From the NCBI GenBank assembly GCA_910587065.1, contig CAJUMA010000020.1, positions 1-20,283 of the forward strand: DNA of 20,283 nt, given 5' to 3'. The notes beneath the pieces were generated by a model that saw nothing but the letters and a program-made list of their open reading frames with translations, was not told the DNA's origin and made no database searches. Position numbers and translations under genes: made by a program. Within the stretch, counting starts at the first letter, position 1, and each line of letters begins with the position of its first letter. Below, piece after piece: positions 7,413-14,160 of the stretch. The stretch is from an uncultured Bacilli bacterium. Lineage in GTDB: Bacteria > Bacillota_I > Bacilli_A > RF39 > UBA660.

Positions 7413-7445
7413 ATTATATAATAAAATAATAAATTATGATATAAT
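7413..7445. promoter_or_regulatory. Divergent promoters between the lysozyme and CpXC genes
   Basis: On the plus strand TGATATAAT (7437-7445) is an extended -10 for the CpXC gene. On the minus strand TATAAT is at 7418-7413, before the lysozyme start at 7396. The two -10 boxes are about 22 bp apart, so the polymerases should compete. Confidence 0.5.
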
Positions 7446-7469
7446 AATTTGGAATTAAGGAGGGTATTT

Positions 7470-8087
7470 ATGCAAATTAAAGAAGAATACATTTGTCCAA
7501 AATGTAAACATAAAAATAGAATTAAAATTTATTCTTCTATTGAAGGTGATAAAATAAAAAAAATAGTTGATAAAAGTATATTTACTCATGAGTGCAAAAA
7601 TTGCCAAGAGAAAGTTAAAGTTGAATACCCTCTTACTATAAAAGGAGATAATTACACCATATTTTTTACTCCTAGTAAAAATGAGAATATAGATGATGCC
7701 CCATCTTCAATAAATCGAGTGTGTGATACTTATGCCGATTTAAAAGAAAAAGTTTTAATTCTAGAAGATCATTTAAATGACATTCTAATTGAGGAAATTA
7801 AAAATCAAATTAAAATTAATCTTGTAAATCTTGACATAAAAAATATTGATGATTTAGAAAGAATAAGATATAACGGATCAGATGAAAGTAATCTTAATTT
7901 TAGTTTAATTGGTGTGGGCAAGCTCGTAGGAATAAGTATATCAATTTATAAAAATATGAAAAGAAAAATGAAATTAAAGAAGATTAACAAAAGTGTTTTA
8001 ATTGATGAATACACTTATAAAAATTATATAAGAAGAGGTCATTATGAAATTACAAGTCAAAAACGCATCAGTTTCTTTAAATGGTAA
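7470..8087 (+). CDS. CpXC-domain zinc-binding protein
   Basis: A 205-aa protein, ATG at 7470 after Shine-Dalgarno AAGGAGGG; the frame is open from a TTG at 7449 but that lacks a site. The N-terminus has YICPKCKHKN (Cys9, Cys12) and HECKNCQEKVKVEYPL (Cys42, Cys45), the paired zinc-ribbon cysteines of the CpXC domain, in which CPxC and a later CxxC flank a beta-rich insert. Residues 60-130 are charged; about 145-165 (LIGVGKLVGISISIYKNM) is moderately hydrophobic but not a clear membrane helix. The last 44 nt overlap the ABC-F gene, so translation is probably coupled. CpXC proteins have no established biochemical role that I know of. Confidence 0.8.
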   Translation: MQIKEEYICPKCKHKNRIKIYSSIEGDKIKKIVDKSIFTHECKNCQEKVKVEYPLTIKGDNYTIFFTPSKNENIDDAPSSINRVCDTYADLKEKVLILEDHLNDILIEEIKNQIKINLVNLDIKNIDDLERIRYNGSDESNLNFSLIGVGKLVGISISIYKNMKRKMKLKKINKSVLIDEYTYKNYIRRGHYEITSQKRISFFKW

Positions 8088-9942
8088 TACAATTTTAGAA
8101 GAAGTTAATTTTGAAATTAATGATGGTGAACATATCGCGTTAGTTGGAAGAAATGGTGCTGGAAAGACCACTCTTTTACGTGCATTAGAAAACAATGATA
8201 TGTTTGATGAGGGGGTTGGTGAAGAAAAATTCCAAATTAATAAAATGGGAACTTTTAATATAGGTTACATGAAACAAGTTGATTTTGAAGATGAAAGTAT
8301 AACTCTTCTAGAAGAAATTCAAAAGCCATTTAAAAATCTCATTGATATGGAGAAAAAATTATCATGGTATGTTGAAAAGATGAACGAAAATAATTCAGAT
8401 AAAAGCATAAAAGAATATACGGATTTGCAAGAAACATTTAAACTCCTTGGCGGTTATTCATATAAAAAAGAATACGAAATAATGATAAATAAATTTGGCT
8501 TTTCAGAAACAGATAAATCAAAATTAATATGTGAATTTTCTGGAGGACAAAAAACGAAAATTGCTTTTATAAAACTCCTATTAAGTAAACCTGATATCTT
8601 AATGCTTGATGAACCTACTAATCATTTAGATATAAAAACCATTGAATGGCTTGAAGAATATTTAAAGAATTACAAAGGAGCCTTGATTATAGTTTCACAC
8701 GATCGTATGTTTATAAATAATATTGTCAATATTATTTATGATATAGATTATGGAAAATTAGTCAGATATAAAGGAAACTATACTTTTTATGAAAAACAAA
8801 AAAAACAAAATTATGAGAAGACTTTAAAAGATTATGAATTTCAACAAAAAGAAATAAAAAGATTAAAAAGCATATACGAACGATTTAGATATAAACCATC
8901 AAAAGCTAGCATGGCCTTATCAAAGTTAAAGCAAATTGAACATATGGATCTAATAGATAAACCATTAGAGACGGATATGCGGGTATTTAAAACTAATTTA
9001 AGTGAGATGGAAGAATCCGTAAAGAAAGTTTTAATTGCTGATAATTTAGTTATTGGTTACGATAAACCACTTGCTAATATAGATTTAACAATCATGCGAG
9101 GTAAAAAAATTGGTGTAATAGGTGAAAATGGAATTGGGAAGTCAACTCTTTTAAAAACTTTAAATGGCTTAATCGACCCTATAAGCGGTCATGTTTCTTA
9201 TGGTTTACATGTAACGCCAGGTTATTTTGATCAAAACTTAGCAATGATTGATAAAGACAATACTGTTCTACAAGAATTTAGAAGTCACTTACCAAATCTT
9301 ACTGAGCCAATTTGTCGTCGTGCTTTAGGTTCATTTTTATTTAAAGGAGACGATGTTTTAAAAAAAATAAATGTTTTATCAGGCGGAGAAAAAGTTCGAC
9401 TTGAATTATGTAAAATATTATTTGATAAACCAAATTTTTTACTTTTAGACGAACCAACTAATCATATGGATATTTCTAGTAAAGAACACCTTGAAGACAT
9501 CTTAAGCGAGTACCAAGGAACAATAATATTTGTCTCTCATGATCGCTACTTTGTCAAAAAAATAGCAGATCAGCTACTAGTATTTGAAAAAAACGGCGTA
9601 ACTTTCTATCCCTATGGCTATGACGAATACACTATATCAACAAAGGAAAAACTAAAAACTACTTTAGTTGAAAAAAGTGCTCAAAAAGTTAAAGAAGAAC
9701 CAGAAAACAGAAAAAAAGTAAATACTTATGAGTTAAAAAAGGGATTAAATCGTTTAGAAAATGAAATAATTAAATGTGAAACAAAAATAAAAGTTTTGGA
9801 AAGCGATCTTTTCAATACGGATGTTTATACAGATTATAATAAATCAAATGCAATTAACGAAAAAATCAAACTCCTTCAAATAGATTTAGAAAAACTTAAT
9901 TCCAAATGGGAAGATTTAACAAATATTTTAATAGAAAATTAA
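8044..9942 (+). CDS. ABC-F family ribosome-associated ATPase (YdiF/Uup-like)
   Basis: A 632-aa protein without membrane helices, with two tandem ABC cassettes, as in ABC-F translation factors. Cassette 1: Walker A GRNGAGKT (35-42), signature SGGQ (166-169), Walker B DILMLDEPTNHLD (184-196), SHD (218-220). A long charged helical linker (about 245-315) corresponds to the arm that enters the ribosomal E site and contacts P-site tRNA. Cassette 2: GENGIGKST (360-368), then LSGGEKVR and LLLDEPTNHMD. A charged coiled-coil tail (from about 560) is as in YdiF and Uup. ABC-F proteins act on stalled or antibiotic-bound ribosomes. Start ATG after AGAGG. I cannot tell housekeeping from antibiotic-protection type, but length and tail favour housekeeping. 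Confidence 0.93.
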   Translation: MKLQVKNASVSLNGNTILEEVNFEINDGEHIALVGRNGAGKTTLLRALENNDMFDEGVGEEKFQINKMGTFNIGYMKQVDFEDESITLLEEIQKPFKNLIDMEKKLSWYVEKMNENNSDKSIKEYTDLQETFKLLGGYSYKKEYEIMINKFGFSETDKSKLICEFSGGQKTKIAFIKLLLSKPDILMLDEPTNHLDIKTIEWLEEYLKNYKGALIIVSHDRMFINNIVNIIYDIDYGKLVRYKGNYTFYEKQKKQNYEKTLKDYEFQQKEIKRLKSIYERFRYKPSKASMALSKLKQIEHMDLIDKPLETDMRVFKTNLSEMEESVKKVLIADNLVIGYDKPLANIDLTIMRGKKIGVIGENGIGKSTLLKTLNGLIDPISGHVSYGLHVTPGYFDQNLAMIDKDNTVLQEFRSHLPNLTEPICRRALGSFLFKGDDVLKKINVLSGGEKVRLELCKILFDKPNFLLLDEPTNHMDISSKEHLEDILSEYQGTIIFVSHDRYFVKKIADQLLVFEKNGVTFYPYGYDEYTISTKEKLKTTLVEKSAQKVKEEPENRKKVNTYELKKGLNRLENEIIKCETKIKVLESDLFNTDVYTDYNKSNAINEKIKLLQIDLEKLNSKWEDLTNILIEN

Positions 9943-9966
9943 AAGACGAATTAGGCTTCGTCTTTT
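9941..9966. terminator. Bidirectional terminator between ABC-F and CotF-like genes
   Basis: AAAAGACGAA (9941-9950) and TTCGTCTTTT (9957-9966) form a perfect 10-bp stem with a 6-nt loop. The ABC-F stop (9940-9942) and the stop of the convergent gene (9953-9951) both fall within it. Confidence 0.85.
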
Positions 9967-10202
9967 GTTAATTTCTTATAAATTTTCTTAATAGCTGATG
10001 AACTTACATTTTCAATCGTATACATACCATCATCTTTCATGTTTTGGTATATTTCATCTTGCATTTCTAAATTGTCTAAAAGACCTTGATGGAATACGCT
10101 TCTTGAAGTTTCATTACTTGATTCAATCGTTGAATACATATAAAGTGATGTCAAAGATTTTGTCAAATTCAATATATTTTCTAAAACTATTTTATTATTC
10201 AC
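9951..10202 (-). CDS. CotF-domain spore coat-like protein
   Basis: An 83-aa protein from GTG at 10202, preceded by GGGTGAT; an in-frame GTG at 10211 is also possible. The segment ENILNLTKSLTSLYMYSTIESSNETSRSVFHQGLLDNLEMQDEIYQNM (quoted in parts: TKSLTSLYMYSTIESSN, NLEMQDEIYQNM) matches the coat-F pattern of a long helix ending in an E-S-S/N turn and a second helix with L-x-x-Q-D-E-I-Y-x-x-M. These ferritin-like helical proteins are found in spore coats of Bacillus and Clostridium. The closing G-W-Y of the family is G-M-Y here. It overlaps the upstream 62-aa gene by 8 nt, forming a two-gene unit. Spore-coat function is inferred from family only. Confidence 0.75.
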   Translation of the reverse strand: MNNKIVLENILNLTKSLTSLYMYSTIESSNETSRSVFHQGLLDNLEMQDEIYQNMKDDGMYTIENVSSSAIKKIYKKLTKDEA

Positions 10203-10383
10203 AATTATCACCCATTAGCTTTTCTAAATTACTCATTAAATCAGAATGTCTATCTATCTGATTCTCAAACATAGTTAAATAATTATCATCATCAATTATA
10301 TCTTTACTGTTGTTTAGTATTTGTATAATCAATTTTTCATGATTATAAACATCTTCTAAATAATTTAATTCTTTTTGACTCAT
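10195..10383 (-). CDS. Small companion of the CotF-like protein (ferritin-like helical)
   Basis: A 62-aa protein with Shine-Dalgarno GGAGGG before ATG. MSQKELNYLEDVYNHEKLIIQIL and ENQIDRHSDLMSNLEKLM form two amphipathic helices with the T/S-x-K-E-L-N-Y-L-x-D opening and a late R-H that I associate with small CotF-neighbour proteins in spore-forming Bacillota. The pair probably form a helical bundle together. It has a single Cys near the C-terminus (DNCE). First gene of the two-gene minus-strand unit. Assignment rests on pattern memory, so function is tentative. Confidence 0.65.
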   Translation of the reverse strand: MSQKELNYLEDVYNHEKLIIQILNNSKDIIDDDNYLTMFENQIDRHSDLMSNLEKLMGDNCE

Positions 10384-10466
10384 ATTTATCCCTCCACTTA
10401 TATTATTGCCAATTTTTCTTTTAATATACTTATATTTAGATAAAATAAGCGGAAATGTATGTACAG

Positions 10467-10476
10467 CTCGTACGAG
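10467..10476. repeat. CTCGTACGAG palindrome
   Basis: A perfect 10-bp palindrome in the gap between the divergent CotF-like and CDF genes, about 85 bp upstream of the minus-strand start. It shares the core CGTACG with the palindrome at 10722-10733; CpG-rich cores are rare in this AT-rich DNA. Confidence 0.45.
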
Positions 10477-10662
10477 AGAAAAATAACAAGTAATACAAAA
10501 ATAAGTAGAAATATCACCTCAATACTTTGTATTATTAACTTTTGATCAAGAAGCAAGAAGATGATTCATTTTTAGTTAATCAAATCATTTGTCTCAAATT
10601 ATAATTCGTGCAATGAAGATTCTAAAATAACAAATTTAAAAAGGAAAATTTTAAGTTACTTA

Positions 10663-10714
10663 CATAGATTTTAAGCAAAACATAAGTTTTGTCTTTTTAT
10701 TTTTAAAATCTATG
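10663..10714. repeat. Nested inverted repeats immediately upstream of the CDF -10
   Basis: The outer arms CATAGATTTTAA (10663-10674) and TTAAAATCTATG (10703-10714) match perfectly over 12 bp. Inside, CAAAAC (10676-10681) and GTTTTG (10686-10691) form a second stem followed by a T-rich stretch, like an intrinsic terminator. The rest of the 368-bp gap 10384-10751 shows no gene. Confidence 0.6.
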
Positions 10715-10733
10715 ATATAATTAGCGTACGCTA
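10713..10733 (+). promoter_or_regulatory. CDF promoter with a 12-bp palindromic operator at the start point
   Basis: TGATATAAT (10713-10721) is an extended -10. Directly behind it TAGCGTACGCTA (10722-10733) is a perfect palindrome covering the expected transcription start. This is the usual place for a repressor to block initiation; a metal-sensing repressor is a reasonable guess given the downstream metal exporter. Confidence 0.6.
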
Positions 10734-10751
10734 GTAAAAGAAGGTGCATTT

Positions 10752-11633
10752 ATGGAACGATACAAATCAGCAAATTTAGTAAGTGTTTTAGGTATAGTTG
10801 GCAATATTTTCCTTCTTATAATAAAAACTATTGTTGGAATAATATCACACTCTCAAGCGATGGTTTCTGATGCTTTAAACTCCGCAGGCGACATCATATC
10901 TTCATTAATGACTTTTATTGGAAATAAAATATCTTCTAAGGAAGCTGATGAAGATCATAACTTAGGGCATGGAAAAGCCGAGTATATTTTTTCTATGCTA
11001 ATAAGTATACTTATGGTATTTTTTTCTATAAGTGTTTTATGTTCATCAATTAAGTCTTTATTCATTGAATATGATTATAACTATTCTCACTACTTATTGT
11101 TAGTCTGTATTGTAACTATTATAATTAAATTTATTCTCTATTTAATTACTTCTCGTGTTGCTAAAAAGTATGATAATTTATTAGTTGCAGCAAATTCTAA
11201 AGATCATATTTATGACTGTATACTAACCAGTCTAAATCTAGTTGCCTCTATTTTTGGAGCTTATGGAATCACCTTTATTGATGGTATAGTGGGGTCCATA
11301 GTTGGTGCTTGGATATTTGCAGTAGCGATAAAACTATTTAAAGAATCATTCGATGTTCTTATGGATAAAGGAATGAATGATGAATTAAAAAATAAAGTAA
11401 TAAAAATAGTAAAAAATCATCCAGAAATAAAAAATATTAATCATTTTAATTCAACTCCTATAGGGTATCGATATCAAGTATCTTTAACGATATTTGTCGA
11501 TGGAAATATGACAACTTTTGAAAGCCATAATATTGCAAATAATTTAGAAAAAGAAATTTCAAAATTGGATGAAATATATTTAACAGTAATTCATGTTAAT
11601 CCAATAAATGACAAACGTAAAAACAAACGTTAA
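10752..11633 (+). CDS. Cation diffusion facilitator, probable Mn2+ exporter (MntE/MneP type)
   Basis: A 293-aa CDF antiporter with about six membrane helices (residues 10-205) and a C-terminal cytosolic dimerisation domain (about 210-285, DELKNKVIKIVKNHPEIKNI to YLTVIHVNP). Family hallmarks are VSDALNSAGDIISS in helix 2 and HNLGHGKAEYI in the helix 2-3 loop. The transport-site residues read Asn43 and Asp47 in helix 2, and Asp151 and Asp155 in helix 5 (SKDHIYD). That N-D-D-D set is the one described for pneumococcal MntE, whereas Zn2+ exporters use H/D-D-H-D, so Mn2+ export driven by proton exchange is the best prediction. Shine-Dalgarno AAGGTG. Monocistronic, with a palindrome at its promoter. 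Confidence 0.9.
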   Translation: MERYKSANLVSVLGIVGNIFLLIIKTIVGIISHSQAMVSDALNSAGDIISSLMTFIGNKISSKEADEDHNLGHGKAEYIFSMLISILMVFFSISVLCSSIKSLFIEYDYNYSHYLLLVCIVTIIIKFILYLITSRVAKKYDNLLVAANSKDHIYDCILTSLNLVASIFGAYGITFIDGIVGSIVGAWIFAVAIKLFKESFDVLMDKGMNDELKNKVIKIVKNHPEIKNINHFNSTPIGYRYQVSLTIFVDGNMTTFESHNIANNLEKEISKLDEIYLTVIHVNPINDKRKNKR

Positions 11634-11659
11634 AAGAGATAACTTTAATTACTATTTTA

Positions 11660-11688
11660 TTGTAGAATGACATATAATTTGTTAGAAT
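11660..11688 (+). promoter_or_regulatory. Promoter for the thioredoxin-like gene
   Basis: TTGTAG (11660-11665), a 17-bp spacer and TAGAAT (11683-11688), preceded by TG. A TATAAT at 11673-11678 is an alternative. Confidence 0.4.
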
Positions 11689-11709
11689 ATAAATAGAAGG
11701 GTGATAAGT

Positions 11710-12216
11710 ATGGCTAAAAAAATTCCATCAAGAAATTACATAATTTTAGTTGGGGTAATCGTACTTGTTATAAGTGCCTGCTTTGCTTTTTACAATTTAT
11801 CCAACATATATAAAGATAATAAAAGTAAAACAAGCCCTTTATCAAATAAGGAAGTATTATATGAGGATTTAAAAGAAACAACAAAAGAACTTAATGCTGA
11901 CACATTCCTTGTAATAAGCTTTACACAAGATGAGCAAGTTCATAACACAGAAAATGAAATAAAAAAATATTTAAAGAATAATAATTTAATAGATAATGTT
12001 ATGTATTTAAATGTAATTGAACATATGACAGAAACTAATTTTCTAAAAAATCTAAATGCCACCCTTAATTTAAGTGGCAATTTAGAAATTAGAAAATTTC
12101 CAGCATTAGTATATTATAAAGAGGGCGTTCCAACTTATACAGCAGACTCTAAAGAACACTTGCTTAATAAAGATGATTTTGTTCAAGTTGTCGATATGTA
12201 TGAATTAAATAAGTGA
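11710..12216 (+). CDS. Membrane-anchored thioredoxin-like protein lacking CxxC
   Basis: A 168-aa protein from ATG at 11710, preceded by AAGGGTGAT; a GTG at 11701 lies within that site. One N-terminal membrane helix (about 9-28) leaves a domain outside. From residue 62 the pattern is thioredoxin-like: strand TFLVISFTQ, helix, strand DNVMYLNV, helix, then RKFPALVYYKEGVPTY with the cis-proline-type Pro131 before a beta strand. The usual CxxC after the first strand is absent (FTQDEQVHN), and the only Cys is in the membrane helix, so it cannot be a disulfide oxidoreductase. A binding or scaffold role outside the membrane is possible. Function unknown. Confidence 0.7.
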   Translation: MAKKIPSRNYIILVGVIVLVISACFAFYNLSNIYKDNKSKTSPLSNKEVLYEDLKETTKELNADTFLVISFTQDEQVHNTENEIKKYLKNNNLIDNVMYLNVIEHMTETNFLKNLNATLNLSGNLEIRKFPALVYYKEGVPTYTADSKEHLLNKDDFVQVVDMYELNK

Positions 12217-12240
12217 CAAGAAGATATATCTTGTTTTTTT
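12216..12240 (+). terminator. Intrinsic terminator
   Basis: ACAAGA (12216-12221) and TCTTGT (12229-12234) pair around a 7-nt loop, followed by a T-tract. It begins at the last base of the stop codon. Confidence 0.75.
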
Positions 12241-12278
12241 TATTAATAATTATATAATTATAAATGGAAGTGATAATT

Positions 12279-12791
12279 GTGATTAATATTGTATTGTTTG
12301 AACCAGAAATTCCTGGAAATACAGGAAACATTATGAGAACATGTGTAGCAACAAATTCTAAACTTCATTTAATTAAGCCATTAGGATTTTCCCTCGAGGA
12401 AAAATATATTAGAAGAAGCGGAGTCAATTATATTGATAAATGTAATTACACAGTCTATGAAAACATTGAAGATTTTTACAAAAAAAATAAAGGCACATTT
12501 TATTATTTAACAAGATATGGTCATAAACCTCATACTGAATTCGATTATAGTGATTCAAATGAAAATATATATTTTATTTTTGGAAAAGAATCTACAGGAA
12601 TACCACTAGAAATACTAAAACCCAATTTAAGTCATTGTATGCGCATGCCAATGACAGACAATGTAAGAGCACTTAATTTATCAAACACAGTAGCAATAAT
12701 GACATATGAAGCACTTAGACAACAAAATTATAATGATTTACTTCGCGATGAACCTCACAAGGGAATAGACTATATCGAAAAATCAGAATAA
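12279..12791 (+). CDS. trmL: tRNA (cytidine/uridine-34 2'-O)-methyltransferase TrmL
   Basis: A 170-aa SPOUT methyltransferase. The GTG start at 12279 gives MINIVLFEPEIPGNTGNIMRTC, the typical TrmL/YibK N-terminus, and has GGAAGTGAT before it; an in-frame ATG at 12264 lies upstream of that site. The knot-forming C-terminal half has IYFIFGKESTGIP, MRMPMTDNVRALNLSNTVAIMTYEALRQ, matching the three SPOUT motifs that bind S-adenosylmethionine. The enzyme 2'-O-methylates the wobble nucleotide of tRNA-Leu isoacceptors, which aids decoding. Length is normal (about 155-170). A tRNA-Leu(UAA), a known type of substrate, lies in the cluster at 20109. Confidence 0.94.
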   Translation: MINIVLFEPEIPGNTGNIMRTCVATNSKLHLIKPLGFSLEEKYIRRSGVNYIDKCNYTVYENIEDFYKKNKGTFYYLTRYGHKPHTEFDYSDSNENIYFIFGKESTGIPLEILKPNLSHCMRMPMTDNVRALNLSNTVAIMTYEALRQQNYNDLLRDEPHKGIDYIEKSE

Positions 12792-12795
12792 CTAA

Positions 12796-12823
12796 AAAAG
12801 AAGCTTCTTATGCAGCTTCTTTT
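12796..12823. terminator. Bidirectional terminator between trmL and ferredoxin
   Basis: AAAAGAAGCT (12796-12805) and AGCTTCTTTT (12814-12823) form a perfect 10-bp stem with an 8-nt loop. The last codons of the minus-strand ferredoxin lie in it. Confidence 0.85.
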
Positions 12824-13086
12824 AATATGTCTTCATCTGTATAATCATCGTTCTTTTTATCTTGACGATCAGTAGATTTATCACCTGGGAATTGTTTTAC
12901 ATTAGATTCAGCATCAATTAAAATTGCATAAACTGGACAAGCTTCTTCAGCGCTTTTAGTTTTTTCTGTTACTTCGTCGCTTATTACTTTAGATAAACCT
13001 TCTTCATCAAAATCAAAATTTTCTGGAGCAATAGCAACACACGCTCCACAGCCGATGCATTTTTCTTGATCAACATTTAATTTCAT
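12808..13086 (-). CDS. fer: Single-cluster [4Fe-4S] ferredoxin
   Basis: A 92-aa ferredoxin with MKLNVDQEKCIGCGACVAIAPE: Cys10, Cys13 and Cys16, plus Cys50 in EEACPVYAI, giving the four ligands of one [4Fe-4S] cluster as in Bacillus Fer. It is highly acidic and carries low-potential electrons to reductases. After the fold (residues 1-60) is a 30-residue charged tail (KSTDRQDKKNDDYTDEDILKEAA) that typical Bacillus ferredoxin lacks; it is probably disordered. Shine-Dalgarno AAGGAGA before ATG. Monocistronic with a clear sigma-A promoter. Confidence 0.93.
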   Translation of the reverse strand: MKLNVDQEKCIGCGACVAIAPENFDFDEEGLSKVISDEVTEKTKSAEEACPVYAILIDAESNVKQFPGDKSTDRQDKKNDDYTDEDILKEAA

Positions 13087-13108
13087 ATAATCTTCTCCTT
13101 ACACTTAG

Positions 13109-13137
13109 ATTATACAGATTTACAACTTAAAACTCAA
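13109..13137 (-). promoter_or_regulatory. Sigma-A promoter of the ferredoxin gene
   Basis: On the minus strand TTGAGT (13137-13132), a 17-bp spacer, and TATAAT (13114-13109). It is one of the two full -35/-10 promoters in the window, suggesting strong constitutive expression. Confidence 0.7.
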
Positions 13138-13164
13138 CTTTTATATACAAAAATATACATATTA

Positions 13165-13173
13165 TGATAAAAT
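13165..13173 (+). promoter_or_regulatory. Extended -10 promoter (TGATAAAAT)
   Basis: Lies 19 bp before the start codon at 13192, on the opposite strand from the ferredoxin promoter nearby. Confidence 0.5.
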
Positions 13174-13191
13174 TCTAGTAGGGTGAAAAGT

Positions 13192-14133
13192 ATGCAAAGT
13201 AGAATGGATAAATATAATGATTCTAACATTGCTTATAAATCGCGAACACAAAGGAACCAAGATTTATATGAAAATGTTAAAAATAGTTCATTAACTGATT
13301 TTGACGTCAATTCTAATATTTCTGTTATAGAGGAAGATGCTAAAAGCATAGACATAACAAAATTAGGAAAAATACTTGATAAAAAATACAATGACTATTC
13401 ACCAAAAAGAAGAAGTATAGATGTACCTAATGTTTACGAAGAACCCATAATTGATCAGCCACTTGTTGATACTAAAGAATATGATATAAACGCTATTTTA
13501 GAAAAAGCAAAACAAGGGAAAAATGTTGATTACAATAAAGAAAGATTAAAAAAAGTAAGAGAAGCACAATATGAAATATTAAATAATCTTGATTTGGAAT
13601 TAAAAAAAGTTGAAGATGCTAAAAGAATTAGTGAAAGAAAAGCAGAAGAAGATACCCTTATGAATTTAATTAGCACTATAACACAGATAGAGAGCAAAAA
13701 TAAAGAAGAATTTAAGAAAAAGGAAGCTGAAGCAATTGGGTCATTTAATGAGACACATAACGAAGATAATACTTTTGATTCAGAAAAATCCATAAATAAA
13801 TTAGAAACCAAAGAAGAACCAATTAAGGTTGATACAAATGATAATGCATTAGATGTAACAAAAACTCAGAAAGAAATAAGACTAGTTGTTATCGATCCCG
13901 AAAAAGAGCAGGCAAAGAAAACAGAATTCAATGAAGAAAAAAGAGACGAGCATGTTGAACAAACGCTGTCAAAACTTGATATAGACCTATCTTCTTATGA
14001 TGATTTCTCAGATATTTCTAAAAATGATACTGGAACTATTATAATTAAAGCAGTGATATTTGTCATTATAATTGCTTTAGTTGTTGGAGCCGTATATATA
14101 TTAAATATATTATTAGACTTAGGATTGTTTTAA
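13192..14133 (+). CDS. Uncharacterised C-tail-anchored protein
   Basis: A 313-aa protein from ATG at 13192, with AGGGTGAAAAG as site; the frame is open from GTG at 13183 inside that site. Residues 1-280 are highly charged and helical (EKAKQGKNVDYNKERLKKVREAQYEILNNLDLELKKVEDAKRI, quoted as KERLKKVREAQYEIL and ELKKVEDAKRISERKAEED), with likely coiled coils and disordered acidic parts. A single hydrophobic helix (about 284-306, AVIFVIIIALVVGAVYILNIL) lies at the very C-terminus, so most of the protein should face the cytoplasm. The opening (YNDSNIAYKSRTQRNQDLYENVKNS) resembles unnamed proteins I associate with related gut Bacilli. Function unknown; a scaffold or division-related role is only a guess. 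Confidence 0.75.
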   Translation: MQSRMDKYNDSNIAYKSRTQRNQDLYENVKNSSLTDFDVNSNISVIEEDAKSIDITKLGKILDKKYNDYSPKRRSIDVPNVYEEPIIDQPLVDTKEYDINAILEKAKQGKNVDYNKERLKKVREAQYEILNNLDLELKKVEDAKRISERKAEEDTLMNLISTITQIESKNKEEFKKKEAEAIGSFNETHNEDNTFDSEKSINKLETKEEPIKVDTNDNALDVTKTQKEIRLVVIDPEKEQAKKTEFNEEKRDEHVEQTLSKLDIDLSSYDDFSDISKNDTGTIIIKAVIFVIIIALVVGAVYILNILLDLGLF

Positions 14134-14147
14134 AAGCAATCTTTTTT
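14123..14147 (+). terminator. Hairpin terminator before yunB
   Basis: GATTG (14123-14127) and CAATC (14137-14141) pair, extendable by TTTT/AAAA with a one-base bulge, followed by six T. The stop codon 14131-14133 is in the loop region. The T-tract touches the CATACAAT box of yunB. Confidence 0.6.
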
Positions 14148-14155
14148 CATACAAT
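14148..14155 (+). promoter_or_regulatory. CATACAAT box, sigma-E-like -10, five bases before the yunB start
   Basis: CATACAAT matches the -10 consensus of the mother-cell sporulation factor sigma-E (CATACA-T). It ends 5 nt before the ATG at 14161, so the transcript would be leaderless or nearly so. A clear sigma-E -35 is not visible at the right spacing. It can also be read as a weak sigma-A -10 (TACAAT). Confidence 0.35.
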
Positions 14156-14160
14156 TAAGT

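Noticed and set aside
9998..10261. An 87-aa plus-strand open frame opposite the CotF-like pair
   Set aside because: It has no ribosome binding site and is the complement of two well-supported minus-strand genes.
10453..10461. CATACATTT on the minus strand as a sigma-E -10 for the CotF-like pair
   Set aside because: It matches the -10 consensus, but no -35 lies at the right spacing and the leader would be about 70 nt; too weak to list as a promoter.
10384..10751. A riboswitch (such as the Mn2+ yybP-ykoY type) ahead of the CDF gene
   Set aside because: The best promoter leaves a leader of only about 25 nt, and I see no conserved riboswitch core; the palindrome fits a DNA operator better.
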